In this document: piece after piece, positions 7,357 to 13,421 of the stretch
Layout of the letters: every line of letters starts with the position of its first letter
Numbering within the stretch: the first letter of the stretch is position 1
DNA from: an uncultured Eubacteriales bacterium
GTDB taxonomy: Bacteria > Bacillota > Clostridia > Oscillospirales > UBA644
DNA length: 24,801 bases
NCBI GenBank assembly: GCA_934486965.1
Contig: CAKSQP010000012.1
Coordinates: 1-24,801 of the forward strand
Direction: 5' to 3'
The notes under the pieces: generated by a model
Databases searched by the model: none
What the model saw: the letters and a program-made list of their open reading frames with translations, nothing else
Told to the model about the DNA's origin: nothing
Translations under genes and position numbers: made by a program

Positions 7357-7385
7357 ATTTTAACATATATATATCCGTCTGTCAA
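7357..7385 (-). promoter_or_regulatory. Sigma-A promoter of rplU-rpmA
   Basis: The minus strand shows TTGACA (7385-7380), a 17-nt spacer and TAAAAT (7362-7357). The start site should be near 7350. Confidence 0.85.
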
Positions 7386-7421
7386 GTGTCTTTCCCGTAT
7401 TTCCTTTAATTTCCGTTTTTT

Positions 7422-7668
7422 TTCACAAACTCCGCACGGCGTTTTCGGGGGGTGTATTCAGAGTTTACAAAATTTTACCACTTTCTTTTTTTGGCAAATT
7501 CAGTGTTATTTTTGTGTCAAAAAATGATTGCAAATGTCGAAAAATTAGCATATTAAGTTGTATTTTGTGAATATTTTTTTACAAACCACCCGAGGCTTTG
7601 TGCAAGTTGCACAATTTGCAAAAAATTTTTTTGTCACTTTTCACAAACGGAAAATTTGAATTTGTGAA
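7422..7668. promoter_or_regulatory. AT-rich control region with four copies of an 8-mer
   Basis: The roughly 300 bp between the rplU promoter and the promoter at 7691 hold no gene. TTCACAAA occurs at 7422-7429 and 7640-7647, and its complement TTTGTGAA at 7564-7571 and 7661-7668. The last two copies face each other as an 8-bp inverted repeat with a 13-bp gap, ending 22 bp before the -35 box. A separate perfect palindrome, TTGTGCA-AGT-TGCACAA, lies at 7598-7614. These look like binding sites for a regulator of the downstream surface protein gene. Confidence 0.4.
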
Positions 7669-7690
7669 CAGATAAGGCAGTATATGGTAC

Positions 7691-7719
7691 TTGAAATTGA
7701 CCGGTTTATGTGATATACT
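7691..7719 (+). promoter_or_regulatory. Promoter of the poly-Asn surface protein gene
   Basis: TTGAAA (7691-7696), 17 nt, and TATACT (7714-7719) form a good sigma-A promoter. The start should be near 7726, giving a leader of about 70 nt. Confidence 0.75.
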
Positions 7720-7731
7720 GTCCGTGCGATA

Positions 7732-7786
7732 GGGGAGAATCCCCGATAATTCATGATAATACGGAGCAAAAATGCTCCTAAGGAGG
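7732..7786 (+). promoter_or_regulatory. Two leader hairpins and a strong ribosome site
   Basis: The transcript begins almost at GGGG-AGAAT-CCCC (7732-7744). A second hairpin, GGAGC-AAAAAT-GCTCC (7763-7778), is followed directly by AAGGAGG (7780-7786). A hairpin at the 5' end and another abutting the ribosome site would be expected to stabilise the mRNA or tune its translation. Confidence 0.45.
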
Positions 7787-7795
7787 ACCTTTTTT

Positions 7796-9253
7796 ATGAA
7801 AAAAGTATTTTCCGTTTTTATGGCGATAGTCATGGCGGTCTCTTTGTTTGCCTGCTTTGCCGTAAATACGTCTGCCGCAACCGGCGTGACCGTAAAGGAC
7901 TCGAAGGTTTTCAATGTTCCGAAAACTTCTTCTGCTCCCAAACTTGACGGTAATGTTGATTCCTGCTATAAGCAGATATTCAAGATGAAGGGATCCGAAT
8001 GTCTCAAGAGCGACGGTTCCTGGAGCGAAAGTTTCCCGCTTGACGGAAACAGAAACTCTCTCCGTTACGACGCCGAAGAGCACCCCCAGCGCGAACAGTC
8101 CGACTGGTGGAACTGCACCATTACCGGCTATGCCGCATGGGACGCTACTTACCTTTATCTTATAGTTGATGTTACAAACGCAGGTCAGCTCGACGATAAC
8201 CCCGACGCTAACTGGGCGGGCGACGGTCTTCAGATATCTGTTTTCAAGGGTTCAAGCGACAGCGGAAGCACCACTGACTATACCATTGCTCAGGACAACG
8301 GCAAGATCGTTGCGGCAATGAACCTCGGAAACACTCTCGGAAGCAGCCTCAACCAGAAAAAGAACGCTTACGACTCCAATAAATACGGAAGAGCGCCCAG
8401 CGGCTTTATCAAGGTTTCCGACAAGACCAAGGGTAACTATACTTATGAACTTGCTCTTGAATGGACCGCTCTCGGCGTAAAACCGAGCGACAAGATAAAC
8501 TTCAACTGCTCTATAAACCTTAACGACGCGGATATGGACCCCTCTGCTTTCTGCGGATTCCAGATTTCAAACGGTATCTTTAACGAAACCGACCAGAAAA
8601 CGAAATCCGGTATGGCTTACGCCGCAAGCATGATATTCGAAGGTGACGGCGGAAACGCTTCTAACAACAACAATAACAACAATAACAACAATAATAACAA
8701 CAACAATAATAATAATAACAATAACAACAATAATAATAATAACAATAACAACAATAATAATAACAACAACACAAACACCGATCCGGTAACGCCCGACAAC
8801 CCGACGGTTGAAGAGAGTGAAGTCGTAAAGGCTGCCAGAACCGCATTTGCCGCGGCTGAAACCAAAATGGCTGAACTTGAAAGCGACACTTCTTACGACG
8901 AGACCCAGAAAGCCGACGTAGTCGCTGCTTTCGAAGAATTTAAGGCAGCCCTCAACGCCGAGACCATCGACGAGACCGCACTTGAGGCGGCTCAGAAAGC
9001 GTTTGAAGATTCTTACGCCGCTCTTACCGGAAGCACAACTCCCGATGACGATAAGAAAGACGACGACAAAAAAGACGACGACAAGAAAGACGATAACAAA
9101 CAGGAAGAACCTGCAAAAGGCGGAAGCCTTGTATGGCTCTGGATCGTTATCGGAGTAGTCGTAGTTCTCGCAGCAGCATTCTGCATAGTATACTTTGTTG
9201 TTTGCAAAGGCGATATGAATAAATTCAAGGCTCTCTTTTCCAAAAAGAAATAA
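7796..9253 (+). CDS. Membrane-anchored CBM9-like protein with a 36-Asn linker
   Basis: The protein is 485 residues from the ATG at 7796, chosen over an upstream start because of the strong AAGGAGG. Order: signal peptide (1 to about 28, ending in NTSA); a CBM9-like sugar-binding beta-sandwich (about 35-285, with LDGNVDSCY, GYAAWDATYLYLIVDV and GDGLQISVF); 36 consecutive Asn (290-325); a Thr/Pro stretch; an Ala/Glu-rich helical module (about 340-412) resembling small three-helix surface domains; three DDDKK-type units (from 417); one membrane helix (about 445-469); and a 16-residue basic cytoplasmic tail. The expected topology is extracellular with a C-terminal anchor. It probably binds carbohydrate or wall polymer through the N-terminal domain; no catalytic domain is present. 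It is the only gene on its transcript. Confidence 0.8.
   Translation: MKKVFSVFMAIVMAVSLFACFAVNTSAATGVTVKDSKVFNVPKTSSAPKLDGNVDSCYKQIFKMKGSECLKSDGSWSESFPLDGNRNSLRYDAEEHPQREQSDWWNCTITGYAAWDATYLYLIVDVTNAGQLDDNPDANWAGDGLQISVFKGSSDSGSTTDYTIAQDNGKIVAAMNLGNTLGSSLNQKKNAYDSNKYGRAPSGFIKVSDKTKGNYTYELALEWTALGVKPSDKINFNCSINLNDADMDPSAFCGFQISNGIFNETDQKTKSGMAYAASMIFEGDGGNASNNNNNNNNNNNNNNNNNNNNNNNNNNNNNNNNNNNNTNTDPVTPDNPTVEESEVVKAARTAFAAAETKMAELESDTSYDETQKADVVAAFEEFKAALNAETIDETALEAAQKAFEDSYAALTGSTTPDDDKKDDDKKDDDKKDDNKQEEPAKGGSLVWLWIVIGVVVVLAAAFCIVYFVVCKGDMNKFKALFSKKK
8663..8770 (+). repeat. Poly-Asn codon tract with a 24-bp perfect tandem duplication
   Basis: There are 36 Asn codons in a row, 19 AAC and 17 AAT. 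Codons 15-22 of the tract (8705-8728) are repeated exactly as codons 23-30 (8729-8752), which shows growth by duplication of an 8-codon block. All changes keep the frame, so length can vary without breaking the protein. Confidence 0.9.
9044..9091 (+). repeat. 15-bp tandem repeats encoding DDDKK
   Basis: Three near-identical 15-bp units (9044-9058, 9059-9073, 9074-9088) encode Asp-Asp-Asp-Lys-Lys, with a degenerate fourth unit. They form a charged linker just outside the membrane helix of the surface protein. Confidence 0.8.
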
Positions 9254-9276
9254 GACGGTCTGAAACTTAAAAACAC

Positions 9277-9300
9277 AGTCCCCGCGGAAACGCGGGGACT
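9277..9300 (+). terminator. GAAA-capped hairpin without T-run
   Basis: AGTCCCCGCG-GAAA-CGCGGGGACT is a perfect 10-bp stem with a GNRA tetraloop, placed between the surface protein gene and the ybaK-like gene. The following bases (TACCGTAACAG) are not T-rich. It may be a weak terminator, an mRNA 3'-end stabiliser or a processing site rather than a strong stop. Confidence 0.5.
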
Positions 9301-9323
9301 TACCGTAACAGAGGAAAAATCAA

Positions 9324-9794
9324 ATGAGTTTTGAAAAAGCAAAGGCACATCTTGAGAAAAAGGGTTTTGCCGACAGAATAAAGGAATTCGACGTTTCGAG
9401 CGCGACCGTCGCCCTTGCCGCAGAAGCGGTCGGCTGCGAACCCGCGCATATCGCAAAAACGCTTTCCTTTTCTCTTGACGACGGCGCGATATTGGTCGTT
9501 TCCGCGGGAGATACGAAGGTCGACAATAAGAAATTCAAGGAAACGTTTCACACAAAAGCAAAAATGCTTGCGTTCGACGACGTTGAAAGACTTATCGGAC
9601 ATGCCGTCGGCGGCGTTTGTCCGTTCGGGATCAATGACGGCGTAAAAGTGTATTTCGACGAAAGTCTCCGCCGTTTCGACTATGTCTATCCTGCGTGCGG
9701 CTCGTCGAACAGCGCGGTAAAACTTTCCTGCGAAGACCTCGAAAACGCGGTCGACAGTTACGAATGGGTCGACGTCTGCAAAATCGCGGAATAG
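9324..9794 (+). CDS. YbaK/EbsC-type aminoacyl-tRNA deacylase
   Basis: This 156-residue single-domain protein belongs to the YbaK/ProRS-editing superfamily. Members hydrolyse mischarged tRNA (for example Cys- or Ala-tRNA-Pro) in trans. Visible family blocks are AKTLSFSLDDGAILVVSAGD, HAVGGVCPFGI and YPACGSSNSAVKLS, in the usual order, and the length matches free-standing YbaK proteins. The ATG has AGAGG about 10 nt upstream. No promoter is obvious between it and the surface protein gene, so it may be reached by readthrough past the GAAA hairpin. It lies just ahead of the ileS T-box but is probably a separate transcript. The exact tRNA substrate cannot be read from the sequence. Confidence 0.9.
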   Translation: MSFEKAKAHLEKKGFADRIKEFDVSSATVALAAEAVGCEPAHIAKTLSFSLDDGAILVVSAGDTKVDNKKFKETFHTKAKMLAFDDVERLIGHAVGGVCPFGINDGVKVYFDESLRRFDYVYPACGSSNSAVKLSCEDLENAVDSYEWVDVCKIAE

Positions 9795-9844
9795 CGTGTT
9801 TTCTTAAAATTCACAGTTTAATCACAAACTTTTCAATATTTAAT

Positions 9845-9852
9845 GCTACAAT
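9845..9852 (+). promoter_or_regulatory. Extended -10 promoter of the T-box/ileS transcript
   Basis: TACAAT (9847-9852) lies about 10 nt ahead of the T-box RNA. The preceding AATGC is close to, but not exactly, the extended TGn element. No good -35 hexamer is present 16-18 nt upstream. Confidence 0.45.
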
Positions 9853-9861
9853 CAAGTAAAG

Positions 9862-10083
9862 ACAATGACGAAGACAGTAGTCCCTATGTGAAATTCAAAG
9901 CGAGCCGGGGAGGGTGCAAGCCCGGTGAAAAGTAACTTCGGACGAATATCACTTCCGAGTCGCGGACCGAAATCAGTAAGTCTCGCCGGGGGCTCTCCGT
10001 AAAAGAGCGGTATGTGACGGCATACTTTTAATAGGTGGTAAGCAGACCGGTTCTGTCCTGTTAAAAAGGACGGAACCTTTTTT
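9862..10083 (+). ncRNA. Isoleucine-specific T-box riboswitch upstream of ileS
   Basis: The leader has the landmarks of a T-box RNA. Stem I starts near ACGAAGACAGTAG, followed by the arm with GCCGGGGAGGGTGCAAGCCCGG. The specifier loop reads GAATATCAC with the Ile codon ATC at 9948-9950. A stem III-like hairpin, GTATG-tgacgg-CATAC, lies near 10010-10025, and the T-box core AATAGGTGGTAAG at 10030-10042. TGGT (10036-10039) can pair with the ACCA end of uncharged tRNA-Ile. The antiterminator would pair AATAGG with CCTGTT around CAGA/TCTG, excluding the terminator at 10049-10083. Uncharged tRNA-Ile thus should turn on IleRS synthesis. The core deviates from the usual AGGGTGGTACCGCG but keeps the key pairing bases. 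Confidence 0.93.
10049..10083 (+). terminator. T-box-controlled terminator
   Basis: GGTTCTGTCC and GGACGGAACC (10-bp stem with one G-T pair, 10049-10077) are followed by TTTTTT. The 5' arm overlaps bases needed for the antiterminator, as expected for transcriptional control. Confidence 0.9.
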
Positions 10084-10103
10084 ATTTATACGGAGGATAT
10101 GAA

Positions 10104-13100
10104 ATGCTGTACGACAAAATACCGACCGATCTTAATTTCGTTGACAGAGAAAAGAAGATCGAGGAATTCTGGAAGAAAAACGATATTTTCAAAAAGAGCA
10201 TGGCAAAAAACGAGGGCGGAAAGACCTATACGTTCTACGACGGCCCTCCGACCGCGAACGGAAAACCGCATATCGGTCACGTTCTCACCCGCGTTATAAA
10301 GGATATGATACCCCGTTACCGCACGATGAAAGGGTATATGGTCCCGCGTAAGGCAGGCTGGGATACCCACGGACTTCCCGTCGAACTTGAAGTCGAGAAA
10401 AAACTCGGACTTGACGGAAAAGACCAGATCGAAGAATACGGAATGGAACCGTTTATAAAGCAGTGTAAGGAAAGCGTCTGGAAATATAAGGGAATGTGGG
10501 AGGATTTCTCCTCTACCGTTGGTTTCTGGGCAGATATGGAAAATCCTTACGTCACCTACGACGATAACTTTATCGAATCGGAATGGTGGGCGCTCAAGGA
10601 AATATGGAAAAAAGGACTTCTTTACAAAGGCTTCAAGATCGTTCCCTATTGCCCCCGTTGCGGAACTCCGCTTTCCGCTCAGGAAGTGGCTCAGGGATAT
10701 AAAGATATCAAGGAACGCTCCGCGATAGTCCGCTTTAAGGCGAAGGGCGAGGACGCATATTTCCTTGCCTGGACGACGACCCCATGGACTTTGCCGTCAA
10801 ACGTCGCGCTCTGCGTAAACCCCGACGAGACCTATGTCAAAGTAAAGGCGGCTGACGGATATACCTATTATATAGCCGAAGCGCTTGCGGATAAGGTCCT
10901 CGGAAAACTTGCGACCGACGAAAAACCCGCCTACGAAGTTCTTGAGACTTACAAAGGCAAAGACCTTGAATATAAAGAGTACGAGCCGCTTTACGAGTGC
11001 GCAGGCGTCGCCGCCGCAAAACAGAAGAAAAAGGCTCATATCGTAATGGTCGACGGATACGTCACCATGAGCGACGGTACAGGTATCGTCCACTGCGCTC
11101 CCGCGTTCGGCGAAGACGACGCAAGAGTCGGTAAGAGATATGACCTGCCGTTCGTTCAGTTTGTCGACGGAAAAGGCAATATGACCGCCGAAACTCCCTT
11201 TGCGGGACTTTTCGTAAAGAAAGCCGACCCCGAAGTCTTAAAGGACCTCGACGCGAAAGGACTTCTTTTCGATGCTCCGAAATTCGAGCATAACTATCCG
11301 CATTGCTGGAGATGCGACACGCCTCTTATCTATTACGCGCGCGAATCATGGTTTATCAAGATGACCGCCGTAAAAGACGACCTTATAAGAAACAACAACA
11401 CAATAAACTGGATCCCCGAAAATATCGGAAAAGGACGTTTCGGCGACTGGCTCGAAAACGTTCAGGACTGGGGTATTTCCCGTAACCGTTATTGGGGAAC
11501 TCCCTTGAATATCTGGGAATGTGAATGCGGACATCTTCATTCGGTAGGAAGCCGCGAAGAACTCTATGAAATGAGCGGCGACGAAAGAGCGAAGACCGTC
11601 GAACTGCACCGCCCGTATATCGACGAAATAACGATAAAATGTCCCGAATGCGGAGGAGAAATGCACCGCGTTCCCGAAGTTATAGACTGCTGGTTCGACT
11701 CGGGCGCAATGCCCTTTGCTCAGCACCACTATCCCTTTGAAAATAAAGACGTTTTCGAAAAACAGTTCCCTGCGGACTTCATTTCCGAAGCGGTCGACCA
11801 GACAAGAGGCTGGTTCTATTCCCTGCTTGCCGAATCGACTTTGCTTTTCAACAAAGCGCCTTATAAGAACGTCATAGTCCTCGGTCACGTTCAGGACGAA
11901 AACGGACAGAAGATGAGCAAATCCAAAGGAAACGCCGTCGACCCGTTCGAGGCGCTCGCAACTTACGGCGCGGACGCTATCCGCTGGTATTTCTATTCAA
12001 ACAGCGCTCCGTGGCTCCCGAACCGCTTCCACGGCGGGGCTGTTATCGAGGGACAGAGAAAGATGATGGGAACTTTGTGGAATACCTACGCTTTCTATGT
12101 TCTCTACGCAAATATCGATAATTTCGACCCGACAAAATATTCTCTTGAATACGGTAAACTGTCGGTCATGGATAAATGGCTCTTGTCGAAACTCAATTCC
12201 ACGGTAAAAGCCGTTGACGGATATCTTTCGGACTATAAGATAACCGAGACCGCCCGCGCTTTGCAGGAATTTGTCGACGATCTTTCCAACTGGTATGTCC
12301 GCCGTTCGCGCGAGCGTTTTTGGGTAAAGGATATGCCGCAGGATAAGATAAACGCCTATATGACGCTTTACACCGCGCTTGTAACTCTCTGCAAGGCGGC
12401 GGCTCCGATGCTTCCGTTTATAACCGAAGATATCTACCGCAATATCGTCGTCAAGGTCGATAAGACCGCTCCCGAAAGTATTCATCTCTGCGCTTTCCCC
12501 GAAACAAACGAAGAGATGATAGATAAAGAAGCCGAGACCCTTATGGACGAAGTCCTTGAAATAGTAACTCTCGGAAGAAACTGCAGAAACAGCGCAAATA
12601 TCAAAAACAGACAGCCTATCGGTCAGATGTTCTATAAGGCGGAGGAGGCTCTTCCCGAATACTATGCGGATATAGTAAAAGAAGAACTCAACGTCAAGAA
12701 TATCGCGTTTGACGGGGCTGCCGAAAAGTATGTTTCCTATACTTTCAAGCCGCAGTTAAAAACGCTCGGAAAACGTTTCGGAAAAGACCTCGGAACCGTT
12801 AAGGAGATTCTTGCAAACCTCGACGGAAAAGCCGCGATGAGCGAACTTGAAAAGACGGGATTTGTAACTGTCGAAGTAAACGGCGTTGCCGAAAAACTTT
12901 CCCGCGACGACCTGCTTATCTCCTCTGCCCAGAGCGGAGATTTCGAGTTTGCGTCCTACGGCGGAATTATCGTCGTTCTCGACAAGCGTCTCTCGCCCGA
13001 ACTTATCGAAGAGGGCTTTGTCCGCGAAATAGTAAGCAAGATACAGACCATGAGAAAAGAATCCGGCTTCAAAGTCATGGATAATATCAACGTCTATGTT

Positions 13101-13259
13101 TCCGGAAACGATAAGATCAAGGCTATCGTCGAAAGAAACGAAACCGAAATAGGCGAAGACGTTCTTGCCGCAGATTTCATTTTCGACAAGACCTGCCCGT
13201 CTTCGAAAGAATGGAATATCAACGGCGAAAAGGTATCTATCGGCGTCGAATATATATAA
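10104..13259 (+). CDS. ileS: Isoleucyl-tRNA synthetase (type 2-like)
   Basis: This 1051-residue class Ia synthetase charges tRNA-Ile. HIGH is at 56-59 and KMSKS at 603-607. The CP1 editing insert lies between, with the conserved WTTTPWTLPSN and GTGIVHCAPAFGEDD blocks and Cys pairs (CPRC near residue 188, HCWRC, CECG, CPECGGE) that suggest bound zinc in the insert. An anticodon-binding helical domain and a long C-terminal region follow. The overall length, GWDTHGLPVE and the lack of an obvious C-terminal zinc finger fit the type 2 (eukaryote-like) form, often less sensitive to mupirocin; its signature motif here is the ordinary HIGH. The ribosome site GGAGG precedes the ATG. It is controlled by the isoleucine T-box and ends at a strong terminator, so it is monocistronic. 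Confidence 0.98.
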   Translation: MLYDKIPTDLNFVDREKKIEEFWKKNDIFKKSMAKNEGGKTYTFYDGPPTANGKPHIGHVLTRVIKDMIPRYRTMKGYMVPRKAGWDTHGLPVELEVEKKLGLDGKDQIEEYGMEPFIKQCKESVWKYKGMWEDFSSTVGFWADMENPYVTYDDNFIESEWWALKEIWKKGLLYKGFKIVPYCPRCGTPLSAQEVAQGYKDIKERSAIVRFKAKGEDAYFLAWTTTPWTLPSNVALCVNPDETYVKVKAADGYTYYIAEALADKVLGKLATDEKPAYEVLETYKGKDLEYKEYEPLYECAGVAAAKQKKKAHIVMVDGYVTMSDGTGIVHCAPAFGEDDARVGKRYDLPFVQFVDGKGNMTAETPFAGLFVKKADPEVLKDLDAKGLLFDAPKFEHNYPHCWRCDTPLIYYARESWFIKMTAVKDDLIRNNNTINWIPENIGKGRFGDWLENVQDWGISRNRYWGTPLNIWECECGHLHSVGSREELYEMSGDERAKTVELHRPYIDEITIKCPECGGEMHRVPEVIDCWFDSGAMPFAQHHYPFENKDVFEKQFPADFISEAVDQTRGWFYSLLAESTLLFNKAPYKNVIVLGHVQDENGQKMSKSKGNAVDPFEALATYGADAIRWYFYSNSAPWLPNRFHGGAVIEGQRKMMGTLWNTYAFYVLYANIDNFDPTKYSLEYGKLSVMDKWLLSKLNSTVKAVDGYLSDYKITETARALQEFVDDLSNWYVRRSRERFWVKDMPQDKINAYMTLYTALVTLCKAAAPMLPFITEDIYRNIVVKVDKTAPESIHLCAFPETNEEMIDKEAETLMDEVLEIVTLGRNCRNSANIKNRQPIGQMFYKAEEALPEYYADIVKEELNVKNIAFDGAAEKYVSYTFKPQLKTLGKRFGKDLGTVKEILANLDGKAAMSELEKTGFVTVEVNGVAEKLSRDDLLISSAQSGDFEFASYGGIIVVLDKRLSPELIEEGFVREIVSKIQTMRKESGFKVMDNINVYVSGNDKIKAIVERNETEIGEDVLAADFIFDKTCPSSKEWNINGEKVSIGVEYI

Positions 13260-13280
13260 GTCCGCAAAACAGGACTTTGA

Positions 13281-13315
13281 AACACCCCCGAACTATGTGT
13301 TCGGGGGTGTTTTTT
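13281..13315 (+). terminator. Terminator of ileS
   Basis: AACACCCCCGAAC and GTTCGGGGGTGTT form a perfect 13-bp stem with a 5-nt loop, followed by TTTTTT. It lies about 20 nt after the ileS stop. Confidence 0.95.
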
Positions 13316-13342
13316 ACATTTTTGAAGAGAAATATAATAACA

Positions 13343-13384
13343 GTTGCGTATGCAACACCATTGTGTTCGTATTTGTGGTATAAT
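13343..13384 (+). promoter_or_regulatory. nrdDG promoter with two overlapping inverted repeats
   Basis: The -10 is the extended form TGG-TATAAT (13376-13384). No good -35 is present; its place is taken by two perfect 5+4+5 inverted repeats that share three bases: GTTGC-GTAT-GCAAC (13343-13356) and AACAC-CATT-GTGTT (13354-13367). These are good operator candidates. They contain ACAC/GTGT half-sites as in NrdR boxes, but the spacing is 4 rather than about 8 nt, so NrdR identity is doubtful. Confidence 0.55.
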
Positions 13385-13421
13385 TTCGTTTGTAAAAACG
13401 CGAAAGGAAAAGGGAGAAGAA

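Noticed and set aside
7579..7941. Minus-strand frame of 120 aa across the surface protein promoter
   Set aside because: It overlaps a good promoter, ribosome site and signal peptide on the other strand and has no family features.
8663..8770. Poly-Asn tract as a sequencing or assembly artefact
   Set aside because: AAC and AAT are mixed irregularly and the frame continues into a sensible helical module, DDDKK repeats and a membrane anchor.
8617..8889. Poly-Leu frame on the minus strand
   Set aside because: It is the complement of the Asn codon tract (AAC/AAT read as Leu on the other strand), with no start context.
9862..10030. Cobalamin riboswitch
   Set aside because: A first look at the GCAAGCCCGG-type segments suggested it, but the ATC specifier, TGGT core and terminator next to ileS identify a T-box.
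13343..13367. NrdR box pair upstream of nrdD
   Set aside because: ACAC and GTGT half-sites are present, but the 4-nt spacing does not fit the known 16-bp box.
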